The notes under the pieces are model-generated. The model had not been told where the DNA came from and made no database searches. It saw nothing but the letters and a program-made list of their open reading frames with translations. Positions 8,780 to 17,983 of a stretch of 64,000 nt of DNA are shown here, piece by piece. Made by a program: the position numbers and the translations under genes. Location of the stretch: NCBI GenBank assembly GCA_022826685.1, contig JAJDUL010000061.1, positions 1 through 64,000 on the forward strand, read 5' to 3'. Each line of letters starts with the position of its first letter. Position 1 is the first letter of the stretch. This DNA is from Gemmatimonadota bacterium. GTDB taxonomy: Bacteria; Gemmatimonadota; Gemmatimonadetes; Palauibacterales; Palauibacteraceae.

Positions 8780-10181
8780 CGCCCGCCCGCCGCTGGACCG
8801 CCGCGTGCGCGAGGTCGGTGACGTCGCCGGCGCCCATGAAGACGAGCACCGCTTCTTCGGCGCCGACCTCCGCCGGCACGAGCTCAAGCGCGTCCTTCCG
8901 GTCGATCGGCGCCGCGGTCGCGCCGGCCCCGCCGATGATCAACTCCGAGGTGACGCCCGGAAGCGGCGTTTCACGCGCGGGATAGATGGGAAGCACGCGC
9001 GCCTCGTCCGCGGTCGTCAGGGCGCGGGTGAACGCGTCCGCAAAGTCGCGCGTCCGGGTGAACAGGTGCGGCTGAAAGACGACCGTCAGCCGGGCGTCGG
9101 GATAGGCTTCCCGCAGCGCGTCGAGCGACGCCGCGACCTCGGTCGGATGGTGTGCGTAGTCGTCGAAGACCGTGAGGTCGGGCCACGCCGCGATCATCTC
9201 GAGTCGGCGCGCCACGCCTCGGAACTCCCCGAGCCCGCGCGCCGCCGCCCGCGGATCGCCGCCGAGCCGCAGCGTGGCGAGGAAGGCCGCCGCGGCGTTG
9301 AGCTGGTTGTGGCGCCCCGGCACGCGGAGCTCGAGATCGACCATCCCGTCCGGCCAGGCGAGGCGCAGCGTGCGCGGCCCCGCCTCTTCGAGCCTGCACC
9401 AGGCGCCGTCCCCGAAACCGTACCCGAAGCCGCGCCCCGTGCCGGAGAACCCGGAGGCCTCCGCGAGTGCGCGGGCGCCCTCGTCATCGTGGCAGTAGAT
9501 GAGGCCCTCCGCGTGCCGGGTCCGCCCGGCAAACTCCGCGAAGGCGGCACGGAGATGCTCCCAGTCTCCGTAGGTGTCGAGATGTTCAGGCTCGAGCGAG
9601 CTGATTACGGCAAGCGTGGGATGAAGTTCGAGGAAGGAGCGGTCGAATTCATCGGCTTCCACGATGGCGGGGCCATCCCCCAACCGCGTGAACCCCTTCC
9701 ACGCATCGACCCTGCCGCCGACGAGGACGAGGGGATCGAGCCCGGCCGCGGCCGCCGCGTGCCCGGTCATCGCGGTGATCGTCGTCTTCCCGTGCGTCCC
9801 CGCAACGCCGACCATCGCCTGCCCGTTGAGGAGGGCGCCGAGCGCCCGGGCCCTGCGCATCACCGGTATGCCCGCGACTTTCGCTCCGACGACCTCCGGC
9901 TCGTCCTCCGGCACGGCCGAACTTCGAACCAGCAGATCGACCCCGGACAGGTGGGCGACGGAGTGCCCCCGCTCGACCCGGATCCCCGTCGCCGCAAGGT
10001 CGCCGAGGGCATCCGCAGGGGCGCGGTCGCACCCGCTCACGACGTAGCCGACACGGTCGAGGAGAAGGGCGAGTCCGCGCATGCCGGCACCGCCGATCCC
10101 CATCAGATGGACGTGGGCCCCAGGTGCCGGGAGATCCGCGGTCCCCGCCGGACGGGGCGCACCCATCGCCGCCCCCGTCAT
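8763..10181 (-). CDS. murC: UDP-N-acetylmuramate-L-alanine ligase
   Basis: MurC adds L-alanine to UDP-MurNAc with ATP, the first amino acid of the stem peptide. The 472-residue protein has the N-terminal Rossmann motif H-L-M-G-I-G-G-A-G-M (25-34) that binds the UDP-sugar, the ATP loop G-T-H-G-K-T-T (128-134), the E-A-D-E-F-D-R-S-F segment and the D-D-Y-A-H-H-P-T-E motif of Mur ligases. The ATG at 10181 overlaps the murG stop (ATGA). An upstream open frame in the same phase overlaps murG and is a shadow. Confidence 0.97.
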   Translation of the reverse strand: MTGAAMGAPRPAGTADLPAPGAHVHLMGIGGAGMRGLALLLDRVGYVVSGCDRAPADALGDLAATGIRVERGHSVAHLSGVDLLVRSSAVPEDEPEVVGAKVAGIPVMRRARALGALLNGQAMVGVAGTHGKTTITAMTGHAAAAAGLDPLVLVGGRVDAWKGFTRLGDGPAIVEADEFDRSFLELHPTLAVISSLEPEHLDTYGDWEHLRAAFAEFAGRTRHAEGLIYCHDDEGARALAEASGFSGTGRGFGYGFGDGAWCRLEEAGPRTLRLAWPDGMVDLELRVPGRHNQLNAAAAFLATLRLGGDPRAAARGLGEFRGVARRLEMIAAWPDLTVFDDYAHHPTEVAASLDALREAYPDARLTVVFQPHLFTRTRDFADAFTRALTTADEARVLPIYPARETPLPGVTSELIIGGAGATAAPIDRKDALELVPAEVGAEEAVLVFMGAGDVTDLAHAAVQRRAGDAVGT

Positions 10182-11329
10182 GCCGCGCGCCGATCCAGGA
10201 GCGTGAGCATCTCGCGCGCGATCTCGAGGGCCGCTTCCGGCCGGCCGCGGCTCGCGGAGGCCGCCGACATCCGGGCCAGGCGCCCATCGTCGGTGAGGAT
10301 GTCGCGACAGAGCGACCACAACTCGCCGGCCTCGACGCTCCCCTCCTCGCGAACCTCCGCGGCGCCCGCCGCCGCCAGCGCCCGCGCGTTCGTCAGCTGG
10401 TGTCCCCCCGCGGAGCTCGGGAGCGGCACGAGCACGGCCGGCCGGCCCGCGGCGCACAACTCGGCCAGCGACATCGCGCCCGACCGGCACAGCGCCAGCG
10501 TCACCCTGTCCAGCTGTCGGCCCAGGTCGTCGATGTAGGACACGACGCGCACACGGTCCGCGAAGGGGAGTTCCGACGTGCGCGCGGAGAGTTCGGCCGC
10601 GTGCGCCGGCCCGGCGATCCACACGACCGAGACGTCGTCCGGCCACGCCGAGGCGTCCCGCGCCGCCCACTCCAGGTCTCGCAGAAAGGCGCGGTTGAGG
10701 CCGAGCGCGCCCTGGCTCCCGCCGAAAACGAGGAGGTTCCGGCCCGCGGGCCAGTCGAAGCGGGCCGGAGACTGGCGGCTTGAATCGCCGGCGTCCGCCA
10801 CGCCGTCCATCGCGGGGGCGACGGGGTTCCCCAGCGCGCTCAGGCGCGTGCGGCCTCCGACCCGGAGCCGGGCCTCGGCCTCGGGGTATCCGAGGTGGAC
10901 CTGATCGACGGCGGGCGCGAACAGGCGCGTCACGAGCCCGGGCGCCGCATTCTGTTCCTGAATCGCCGCGGGGACTCCGCGCAGGCGGGCTCCGGCAAGT
11001 GCGGGCCCCGCCACATATCCCCCCGTACCCACGACGAGCCGCGGATCGAAGTCCCGGAACGCGCGCCGCACGCCGGCGACGACGGTCGGAGCCGACGCGA
11101 ACAGGCGCCAGTTTCGCCATGGCCGCTGCCGGTACAGAGGTTGCAGCGGCAGGAGTCGGAACTCGTACCCGGCGTCAGGCAGCACGCGGGCCTCCAGCCC
11201 CCGCCGTCCGCCCAGAAACACGCATTCGACCTCGGGGGCCAGCCGGCCGAAGGCCGCGGCCAGGTTCAGGGCGGGATACAGGTGGCCGCCCGTGCCCCCT
11301 CCCGCGAGCAGAATGCGCGGCGACGCCAT
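10178..11329 (-). CDS. murG: UDP-GlcNAc:lipid I N-acetylglucosaminyltransferase
   Basis: MurG is a GT-B (family 28) glycosyltransferase at the inner face of the membrane that converts lipid I to lipid II. The 383-residue product starts with the glycine-rich loop L-L-A-G-G-G-T-G-G-H-L-Y-P-A (7-20), carries G-T-G-G-Y-V-A-G-P near residue 100 and the second-domain G-G-S-Q-G-A loop, and has the donor-site stretch C-R-S-G-A-M-S-L-A-E-L. ATG at 11329 is three bases after the ftsW stop, and the gene ends in an ATGA overlap with murC. Confidence 0.97.
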   Translation of the reverse strand: MASPRILLAGGGTGGHLYPALNLAAAFGRLAPEVECVFLGGRRGLEARVLPDAGYEFRLLPLQPLYRQRPWRNWRLFASAPTVVAGVRRAFRDFDPRLVVGTGGYVAGPALAGARLRGVPAAIQEQNAAPGLVTRLFAPAVDQVHLGYPEAEARLRVGGRTRLSALGNPVAPAMDGVADAGDSSRQSPARFDWPAGRNLLVFGGSQGALGLNRAFLRDLEWAARDASAWPDDVSVVWIAGPAHAAELSARTSELPFADRVRVVSYIDDLGRQLDRVTLALCRSGAMSLAELCAAGRPAVLVPLPSSAGGHQLTNARALAAAGAAEVREEGSVEAGELWSLCRDILTDDGRLARMSAASASRGRPEAALEIAREMLTLLDRRAA

Positions 11330-11332
11330 GCG

Positions 11333-12487
11333 TCAGCATCTCCGCCGCGAAGCGACGTTGAGCAGGATGCCCGTGACGCCGAGCGCGATGACGAGCCCCG
11401 TGCCGCCGGAGCTGATGAAGGGGAGGCTCACGCCCGTCGTGGGCAGCAGCCCCATCGTGATTCCGATGTGTCCGAACGCTCCGATGGCGATGATCGCCGT
11501 AAGCCCGATCGCGATCAGGCGCCCGAACAGATCCGGGGCGGACTTCGCGATCCGGAATCCGAGGTGCGTCCAGGCAAGGAAGAGGACGATCATCGTGACC
11601 GCGCCCACGAACCCCCATTCCTCCGCGATGATCGGATAGATGAAGTCGTTCTGCGCTTCGGGCAGGTAGTGGAGCTTCTGTGTGCTTTCGCCATAGCCGG
11701 CGCCCAGGATTCCGCCCGAGCCGATCGCGATCTGCGCCTGCTGCAACTGGTAGCCGGCGCCCGACGTGTCCGCCTCGGGATTGAGAAACGCGAGGATCCG
11801 CGTGAGCTGGTAGCTGTTCGAGCGCACGAGCCACACCACCCCGGCGCCGATGGGCACGGCGAGGACGAGAAAATGCCGGATGCGCATCCCGGCCGCGAAG
11901 AGCACGGTCGCCGCCAGCGCCGCCGTGATGAGCGTCGCCGAGAGGTGCGGCTCCGCCGCAATGAGGACGAGCAGGGGGCCCAGGACGAGGAGGAACGGGA
12001 GCACTCCGCTCAGGAAACTGCCGATGGCCCGCTCCTTGCGAACAGCGAGCGCGGCGGTCCAGAAGACGACGGCCACCTTGGCCAGTTCCGAGGGCTGGAA
12101 GGTCGCCGGCCCGAGCATCAGCCAGCGGCGCGACCCGTTCCGGACCGGCGCGATGTCCGTCGTGAAAGGGAGGATCATGACGACGAGGAGGGCCGCCACC
12201 GCTCCGAGGATCGGCCACGCGAACCGCTTGTACACGCGATAATCGATGAAGGCGGCGACGATCAGCGCCACGAGGCCGACGGCGGCGCGAGCCAGCTGGC
12301 TCATGAGCACGTGGTTCCCCGGCAGTCCGCTCTGCTGCGCCGCGAAGGAGCTGGCGGAGTAGACGGAGAGGAGCCCGAACACGACGAGGACGAGCGTGAT
12401 CCCGATGAGCGCATTCCGCACCCACGCCGGCGCACCGGCGAACTCCTGAACGCGCGGGAGTTGCCGCGAGAGAGCGTGATCCGTCAC
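11333..12487 (-). CDS. ftsW: Septal peptidoglycan polymerase FtsW (SEDS family)
   Basis: FtsW is the SEDS glycosyltransferase that polymerises lipid II at the septum together with FtsI. The 384-residue protein is a polytopic membrane protein with about ten hydrophobic segments. It shows family motifs such as N-G-S-R-R-W-L, F-Q-P-S-E-L-A-K, G-G-I-L-G-A-G-Y-G-E-S, the A-Q-N-D-F-I-Y-P loop and P-F-I-S-S-G-G-T near the C-terminus. The GTG start at 12487 overlaps the murD stop (GTGA), and the upstream open extension lies inside murD. The adjacency to murG and murD is the classic dcw order. Confidence 0.96.
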   Translation of the reverse strand: MTDHALSRQLPRVQEFAGAPAWVRNALIGITLVLVVFGLLSVYSASSFAAQQSGLPGNHVLMSQLARAAVGLVALIVAAFIDYRVYKRFAWPILGAVAALLVVMILPFTTDIAPVRNGSRRWLMLGPATFQPSELAKVAVVFWTAALAVRKERAIGSFLSGVLPFLLVLGPLLVLIAAEPHLSATLITAALAATVLFAAGMRIRHFLVLAVPIGAGVVWLVRSNSYQLTRILAFLNPEADTSGAGYQLQQAQIAIGSGGILGAGYGESTQKLHYLPEAQNDFIYPIIAEEWGFVGAVTMIVLFLAWTHLGFRIAKSAPDLFGRLIAIGLTAIIAIGAFGHIGITMGLLPTTGVSLPFISSGGTGLVIALGVTGILLNVASRRRC

Positions 12488-13893
12488 GTCGCCCGCTCCG
12501 AGCCCGGTCCCTCGTACGATTCGTGGACACACGCTTCGAAGGTCCGGCCGCGCTTCCGGTAGTCCGGGAACATGTCGTAGCTCGAGCAGGCGGGGGAGAA
12601 GAGGACGACATCGCCGGGATGGGCCGCCTCGCGAGCGAGGCGCACGAGCTGCGGAAATCCGCGAGCGACCTCGACGGGCGCCACATCGCCCAGCTCCCGC
12701 ACGATCTGCGGCGCGGCCTCTCCGAACGCGATCAGCGCCCGGGCGTTCTCGCGCAGCGCGGGCGCGAGCGACCGGTACGACTCGCCCTTGTGCCGGCCCC
12801 CGAGGAGCGCCACGAGGGGCCGGTGGAACGCGTTGAGCGCCACGCGGGTCGCGGAGACGTTCGTGCCCTTGGAATCGTTGATCCACAGCACGCTCTCGAA
12901 CTCTCCCACTTTCTGGAGGCGATGGGGGAGTCCCTGGAAGGAAGCGAGCCCGGCTCCGATCGCTGCGGCGTCGCATCCGGCGAGCGCCGCCCCGAGACCC
13001 GCCATGAGCGCGTTCATGACATTGTGGTCGCCGACCAGTTGCAGCTCGCCGGCCGCGATCCACGGCTCCGGCGACCCCCCGGCCTCGAGACGCTGGACGA
13101 GCGTCCCCGCCTCATCCAGCCACGCTCCCGGTTTTTCGTGCGGCCCGATCGAAGCGATATAGCGGCGCCCGGCGGCCGGTTCCGCCATGGCGAGCACATC
13201 GTCGTCATCCCCGTTCAGGACCCATCGGCTGTCCTCATCGGCGTTCGCGAACAGCCGCGCCTTGTCCTCGTAGTAGCGCTCGATGCTCGAATACCAGTCG
13301 AGGTGGTCCGCCGCGAGGTTCACGAGCAGGCCGACCTCGGGCCTGAACGCCCGGAGATCGGCGAGCTGGAAGGAACTCAGTTCGACCACGAGCCAGTCCG
13401 GCTGTCGCTTCATCAGCGGAATCTCGGAGAGCGGGCGACCGATGTTCCCCGCGGTGAGCGCGTCCACGCCGGCCTCCTGCAGCAGGTGCCCGCAGAGCGC
13501 GGTCGTCGTCGTCTTGCCGTTCGTGCCCGTGATCCCGATGACCCGCGAGCGGAGGTGGCGATAGGCGACCTCGATTTCGGCCACGGTGGGCACCCCCGCG
13601 TCCGCCACCGTCCGCCGAATTTCGGCCGTCGGCGATATTCCCGGACTGGTCACGACGAGGTCGGCGTTCAGGATTCGCTCCACGTCGTGCTGTCCCACCT
13701 CCGCGTCGATGCCCTCGGCGGTGAGGGCCTCCACGGCCTCGCGCTGGCGGGGGCCCTCGAACGCATCGCTCGCGTATACGTCCGCTCCGAGCGCGTGCAG
13801 GAGACGTGCCGCGGCGGTCCCCGACACGCCGAGCCCGAGGACGGCCACGGGCTCGCCGGGCCCGAAGAGCGGAGGACGTCGGTCGCTTGCCAT
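12484..13893 (-). CDS. murD: UDP-MurNAc-L-alanine-D-glutamate ligase
   Basis: MurD adds D-glutamate to UDP-MurNAc-L-Ala using ATP. The 469-residue product has the N-terminal U-loop V-A-V-L-G-L-G-V-S-G (16-25), the P-loop G-T-N-G-K-T-T (123-129), the N-L-A-A-D-H-L-D motif and N-D-S-K-G-T-N in the C-terminal domain. ATG 13893 shares one base with the mraY stop (TGATG). Upstream in-frame sequence overlaps mraY and is rejected. Confidence 0.97.
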   Translation of the reverse strand: MASDRRPPLFGPGEPVAVLGLGVSGTAAARLLHALGADVYASDAFEGPRQREAVEALTAEGIDAEVGQHDVERILNADLVVTSPGISPTAEIRRTVADAGVPTVAEIEVAYRHLRSRVIGITGTNGKTTTTALCGHLLQEAGVDALTAGNIGRPLSEIPLMKRQPDWLVVELSSFQLADLRAFRPEVGLLVNLAADHLDWYSSIERYYEDKARLFANADEDSRWVLNGDDDDVLAMAEPAAGRRYIASIGPHEKPGAWLDEAGTLVQRLEAGGSPEPWIAAGELQLVGDHNVMNALMAGLGAALAGCDAAAIGAGLASFQGLPHRLQKVGEFESVLWINDSKGTNVSATRVALNAFHRPLVALLGGRHKGESYRSLAPALRENARALIAFGEAAPQIVRELGDVAPVEVARGFPQLVRLAREAAHPGDVVLFSPACSSYDMFPDYRKRGRTFEACVHESYEGPGSERAT

Positions 13894-14999
13894 CAGCGGA
13901 TCTTCAGCGTCGCCAGGCCGAGGAGCGCGCAGATGACGCCAAGGATGTAGAACCGCGCGACGACGCGCGTCTCGGGCCAGCCGAGTTTCTCGAAGTGGTG
14001 ATGAAGAGGGGCCATGCGCAGGATCCGGCGGCCCTCGCCCCACCGCCGGCGACTGAATTTGAACCATCCGGTCTGGAGCATCACGGACAACCCTTCGAGG
14101 ACGAACACGCCTCCGACGATGACGAGGAGGAATTCCGACTTCAGGAGCACGGCGACGGCGCCGATCGCGCCGCCGAGAGCGAGCGACCCGGTGTCGCCCA
14201 TGATGACCTCTGCCGGATGGGCGTTGAACCAGAGAAAGCCGATCGCCGCCCCCGCCAGCGCCGCGCAGAACACCGACAGTTCCCCGGCCCCGTTCAGGTA
14301 CAGGACGCCGAGGTAGGCCGACGTGTCCACCCGGCCGATCGCATAGGCGAAGGCGCCGAACGTGAGCGCGGCGATCGCGGCGAGTCCCGTGGCCAGCCCG
14401 TCGAGACCGTCCGTCAGGTTCACCGTGTTCGCGCTCCCCGCCACGACGATGGCGACGAACAGCGGGAAGATCGCCACCTCGATGACGACCGTCAGATCCT
14501 TGAAGAACGGGAGCATCGTCTGAGTCGCCCCGTAGGAGGACAGGGGCTGCCAGAGGAGGAACCCGCCGAGCGCCAGACCCAGCACGAACTGCCATATGAG
14601 CTTGTACCGCGCGATCAGGCCGCGCGAGTGACGGCGCACGATCTTCAGGTAGTCGTCCATGAAGCCGATCGCGCCCATCCAGGCGGTGACGACGAGGGCG
14701 ACCCACACGTACGTGTTGTCCAGGCGCGCCCAGAGGAGGGTGGGCAGGAGACAGGCGGCGAGGATGATGATGCCGCCCATCGTCGGCGTGCCCGCCTTCA
14801 CCAGGTGCGTGGCCGGCCCCTCCGCCCGCACGATCTGGCCGATGCCGTGCTTCCTGAGTTTGCGGATCACGCCCGGCCCGATGATGAACGCGGTGAGGAG
14901 GGCCGTCACCATGGCGCCGGCCGCGCGGAACGAGATGTACTGGAAGACGTTGAACAGGATATGCTGGTCCGCGAGCGGGAAGAGGAAGTGGTAGAGCAT
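13893..14999 (-). CDS. mraY: Phospho-N-acetylmuramoyl-pentapeptide transferase
   Basis: MraY is the integral membrane enzyme that transfers phospho-MurNAc-pentapeptide to undecaprenyl phosphate, making lipid I. The 368-residue protein has about ten membrane segments and the family's catalytic and substrate-binding motifs: G-T-P-T-M-G-G, F-M-D-D-Y (Asp pair), N-L-T-D-G-L-D-G, V-I-M-G-D-T-G-S-L-A-L-G-G and the terminal P-L-H-H-H-F-E-K loop. Start and stop each share one base with neighbours (TGATG with murF upstream and murD downstream), so it is tightly coupled in the operon. Confidence 0.98.
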   Translation of the reverse strand: MLYHFLFPLADQHILFNVFQYISFRAAGAMVTALLTAFIIGPGVIRKLRKHGIGQIVRAEGPATHLVKAGTPTMGGIIILAACLLPTLLWARLDNTYVWVALVVTAWMGAIGFMDDYLKIVRRHSRGLIARYKLIWQFVLGLALGGFLLWQPLSSYGATQTMLPFFKDLTVVIEVAIFPLFVAIVVAGSANTVNLTDGLDGLATGLAAIAALTFGAFAYAIGRVDTSAYLGVLYLNGAGELSVFCAALAGAAIGFLWFNAHPAEVIMGDTGSLALGGAIGAVAVLLKSEFLLVIVGGVFVLEGLSVMLQTGWFKFSRRRWGEGRRILRMAPLHHHFEKLGWPETRVVARFYILGVICALLGLATLKIR

Positions 15000-16396
15000 C
15001 AGGCGCCCCCTCCGAAACGGGCTTCCAGTTCGTCGATGACCCGCTCGAGGCGGGCGCCGCGCGAGCCCTTCACGAGCACGACTTCATCTCCTTCCAGGGC
15101 GTCCGCGAAGGGCCGCAGGGCCGCCTCGGGGTCCTCGGCCCGGATGAGGGCATGGCCCTGCACGCCGTCGAACGGCGCGTCGCAGAAGAGGCCGGTCGCC
15201 GCGATGACGTCGAACCCCGCAGCCCGCATCTCGTCGCCGATCTCGCGGTGCGCCTTCGCCTCCTCGGAGCCGAGTTCGAGCATCGAGCCCGCGAACACGG
15301 CGCGGCGGCATCCCGGGAGCAAGTCGCGCGTCTGGGCGATCGCCGCGCGAAACGAATCCGGGTTGGCGTTGTAGCAGTCGGCCAGCACCGTCAGGCCCCC
15401 GATGCGGCGCAGCGCGCCGCGCAGCCCGAGCGGCTCGTAGCGCGACAGCCCCCGGGCGACGGCGTCGGGCGGCACCTCCAGCGATTCCGCCAGCGCCGCC
15501 GCGATCAGCGCGTCCCGCAGGTGGTGCTCGCCGCCCACACCGAGCGCGACGCGGATTCCGCCGCGGCGAAACTCGATCCGATCCGCTTCCACCGCGTACG
15601 TCTCGGGTGCGAAGTCGGCCCGGGGGCCGAAGCCGGCCACGATCGCGTCGGGCCGGTGGGCCCGGGCGGCCTTCGCGAGGATCGCGGGTTCCTCTCCCAC
15701 CACGAGCACGCCGTGTCCCGAGGCGCCGTGCGCGAGCGCCATCTTTTCCCGCAGGACGCCGTCCACATCTCCGAAACACTCGAGGTGCGCGGCGCCGACG
15801 GTCGTGATGACGACGTGATCGGGCCGCGCGATCTCCGCCAGTCGAGCGATCTCCCCGGGCTCGCTCGCCCCCACTTCCAGAACCCAGGCGTCCGCATCGG
15901 GAGGGGCGCGCAGGATCGTGAGTGGAAGCCCGACCTGGCTGTTGTAGTTCCCTTCCGTGCGGTACACGCGGCGGGATCCGGAGAGGGCGCAGGCGATCAT
16001 CTCCTTCACGGTCGTCTTGCCCGAACTCCCCGTGATCGCCACGACGGTGGCGCCGGATTCGCGCCGGGCCCGGGCCGCGAGATCGCCGAGCGCTCTCAGA
16101 GGGTCGGCGACGGGAAAGTACTCCATCCCCAACGCGGGATCCTCCCGGCCGGCGCGAACGATCGCGCCCGGCGCGCCCCGCGCCGCCGCTTGGGGGAGGA
16201 AATCGGCGGCATCGTGCCGCGCCCCGGCGAGCGCGACGAACAGCTCCCCGGGCTTCAGCGTCCTCGAATCGCACGAGACCCCGGTGTACGCCCGCTCTCC
16301 GCCGTCGCCCGGGCTCCCGGCGCCGCCGGCGTCCAGGCGGAGCGCCGCCCGGATCCAGCCCGACCGCAACGCCGGAGCCTGCGTGGCCGCCGTCAT
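14999..16396 (-). CDS. murF: UDP-MurNAc-tripeptide D-alanyl-D-alanine ligase
   Basis: MurF attaches the D-Ala-D-Ala dipeptide to complete the pentapeptide precursor. The 465-residue product has an N-terminal domain with S-C-D-S-R-T-L-K-P-G-E-L-F-V-A (41-55), the P-loop G-S-S-G-K-T-T (123-129), E-V-G-A-S-E-P-G-E and D-C-Y-N-A-N-P-D-S. The D-Ala-D-Ala substrate would come from a ddl gene located elsewhere. ATG 16396 overlaps the murE stop (ATGA). Confidence 0.97.
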   Translation of the reverse strand: MTAATQAPALRSGWIRAALRLDAGGAGSPGDGGERAYTGVSCDSRTLKPGELFVALAGARHDAADFLPQAAARGAPGAIVRAGREDPALGMEYFPVADPLRALGDLAARARRESGATVVAITGSSGKTTVKEMIACALSGSRRVYRTEGNYNSQVGLPLTILRAPPDADAWVLEVGASEPGEIARLAEIARPDHVVITTVGAAHLECFGDVDGVLREKMALAHGASGHGVLVVGEEPAILAKAARAHRPDAIVAGFGPRADFAPETYAVEADRIEFRRGGIRVALGVGGEHHLRDALIAAALAESLEVPPDAVARGLSRYEPLGLRGALRRIGGLTVLADCYNANPDSFRAAIAQTRDLLPGCRRAVFAGSMLELGSEEAKAHREIGDEMRAAGFDVIAATGLFCDAPFDGVQGHALIRAEDPEAALRPFADALEGDEVVLVKGSRGARLERVIDELEARFGGGA

Positions 16397-17889
16397 GCCG
16401 TCCCTCCGGGCCGCTCGGATGCGTCCGGACGCGCGGGGAGGAGGTCCTCGACGATCCGGCGCTCGTCGAAGGGCAGTCGCTCTCCGCCGATGATCTGGTA
16501 CGTCTCGTGTCCCTTGCCGAGGAGCGCGACCGCGTCGGCCGGACCCGCCTCGGCGAGCCCCCGCGCAATCGCCTCTCGTCGGTCGACGACGATCTCGTAG
16601 CTGTCCGGCGGGAGCCCGACGACCATCTGACGGCAGATCTCCGACGGATCTTCCGACCGGGGGTTGTCGCTCGTGACGATCGCGACATCCGCCAGGCGCG
16701 CGAGGATGCTCCCCATCTGCGGCCGCTTGCCCGGATCCCGGTCGCCGCCGCAGCCGAGGAGGGCGATGACCCGGCCCGGCACGATCGCCCTCAACGAGGA
16801 GAGTGCCCGCTCGCACGAATCCGGGTTGTGCGCGAAATCGCGGACCACGAACACCGGCTCACGCGAGAGCACTTCCATGCGCCCGGGCACGGAAGGGGCC
16901 TCGGAGAGTCGCGCGGCGATCCGTTCGAGCGGCATGCCGAAGCCCCACGCGATCGCGGCCGCCGCGAGGGCGTTCCGCACGTTGAAATCGGCCGGAAGCG
17001 GCAGCGACACCGCGGCGGCTTCGCCCGGCGCCCGCAACGTGAAGCGCGCGCCCCCCGCGTAGAGGACGAGTTGATCCGGCCACAGGTCGGCCGTCGACTC
17101 AAAGCCGTAGCGGAGCGTCGTGGCGTTCGGTGGCGCGATCTCGTTCCAGGCCGGCTCATCGTCGTTCACCGCGCAGACGCCGCCCGGCGCAAGCAAGTCG
17201 AGCAGGCGCAGCTTGGCCTCCCGATACGCCCTGAGGTCGGGGTGATACTCGAGGTGTTCGCGACTGAAGCTCGTGAAGCCCACGGCATCGAAGCAGAACC
17301 CATCCGCGCGACGCTGATCGAGCGCGTGCGAGGAAACCTCGAGAACCGCCGCCTCGGCGCCACCTGCCCGCAACGCGGCGAGCTCGAGGGCCAGATCGAT
17401 CGGATCGGGGGTCGTCAGCCCCGGAGCTCCGACCTCGCCGTCGATGGATACGGTCCCCAGGGTGCCCAATGCTGCGGCGGGTCCCAAATCGTCCAGGATC
17501 CAGCGCGTGAGCCACGCGGTGGTCGACTTGCCGTTGGTCCCCGTGATGCCGACGAGGCGGAGTGCTTCGCCGGGGTCGCCGGCGAAGAGTGCGGCGAGAT
17601 GGGATACGGCCGCCCGAGTGTCGCGGACGGCCAGCTGCGGGAGGTCGACATCGGCGATGCGCTCGACGACGGCGGCGCCGGCCCCGGCATGCCTGGCGGC
17701 TTCCAGGAAGACGTGGCCATCGACACGCGTCCCCGGAACCGCGCAGAAGAGGTCGCCGGCCCCGACCAGGCGGGAGTCCGAGCGCAAGGCGGGAAACTCC
17801 GCGGGGGGAACCCCTCTCCACTGCGGTTCGAGGCCCCGTTCGTCAAGCCTGCGCTCAACCTGTCGGTTCGTTGCTGTCTGTTGCGGCAA
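16393..17889 (-). CDS. murE: UDP-MurNAc-tripeptide synthetase MurE, meso-diaminopimelate type
   Basis: MurE adds the third stem amino acid. The 498-residue protein has S-D-S-R near residue 37, the P-loop G-T-N-G-K-S-T-T (117-124), E-V-S-S-H-A-L and a D-N-P-R motif at 408-411. D-N-P-R is the signature that selects meso-diaminopimelate over lysine, so the peptidoglycan is predicted to be A1-gamma type as in most diderms. The start is a TTG at 17889 preceded by AGGGAGGTT at a long spacing of about 11-12 bases. It is the only plausible start before the conserved region. A 94-base gap separates it from ftsI. Confidence 0.95.
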   Translation of the reverse strand: MPQQTATNRQVERRLDERGLEPQWRGVPPAEFPALRSDSRLVGAGDLFCAVPGTRVDGHVFLEAARHAGAGAAVVERIADVDLPQLAVRDTRAAVSHLAALFAGDPGEALRLVGITGTNGKSTTAWLTRWILDDLGPAAALGTLGTVSIDGEVGAPGLTTPDPIDLALELAALRAGGAEAAVLEVSSHALDQRRADGFCFDAVGFTSFSREHLEYHPDLRAYREAKLRLLDLLAPGGVCAVNDDEPAWNEIAPPNATTLRYGFESTADLWPDQLVLYAGGARFTLRAPGEAAAVSLPLPADFNVRNALAAAAIAWGFGMPLERIAARLSEAPSVPGRMEVLSREPVFVVRDFAHNPDSCERALSSLRAIVPGRVIALLGCGGDRDPGKRPQMGSILARLADVAIVTSDNPRSEDPSEICRQMVVGLPPDSYEIVVDRREAIARGLAEAGPADAVALLGKGHETYQIIGGERLPFDERRIVEDLLPARPDASERPGGTA

Positions 17890-17983
17890 AGTCCAGTGGT
17901 TAACCTCCCTCCAACCTTGTATCCCCGAGACCCTTCTCCGTTCGCTCCTCGTTCCCCGGGGCCATCGCGCGAAGCCCTCCAGG

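Noticed and set aside
17890-17983. Promoter or terminator in the 94-base murE-ftsI gap
   Set aside because: No stem with a T-tract and no paired -35/-10 boxes were found. Only the purine-rich site before murE is visible.
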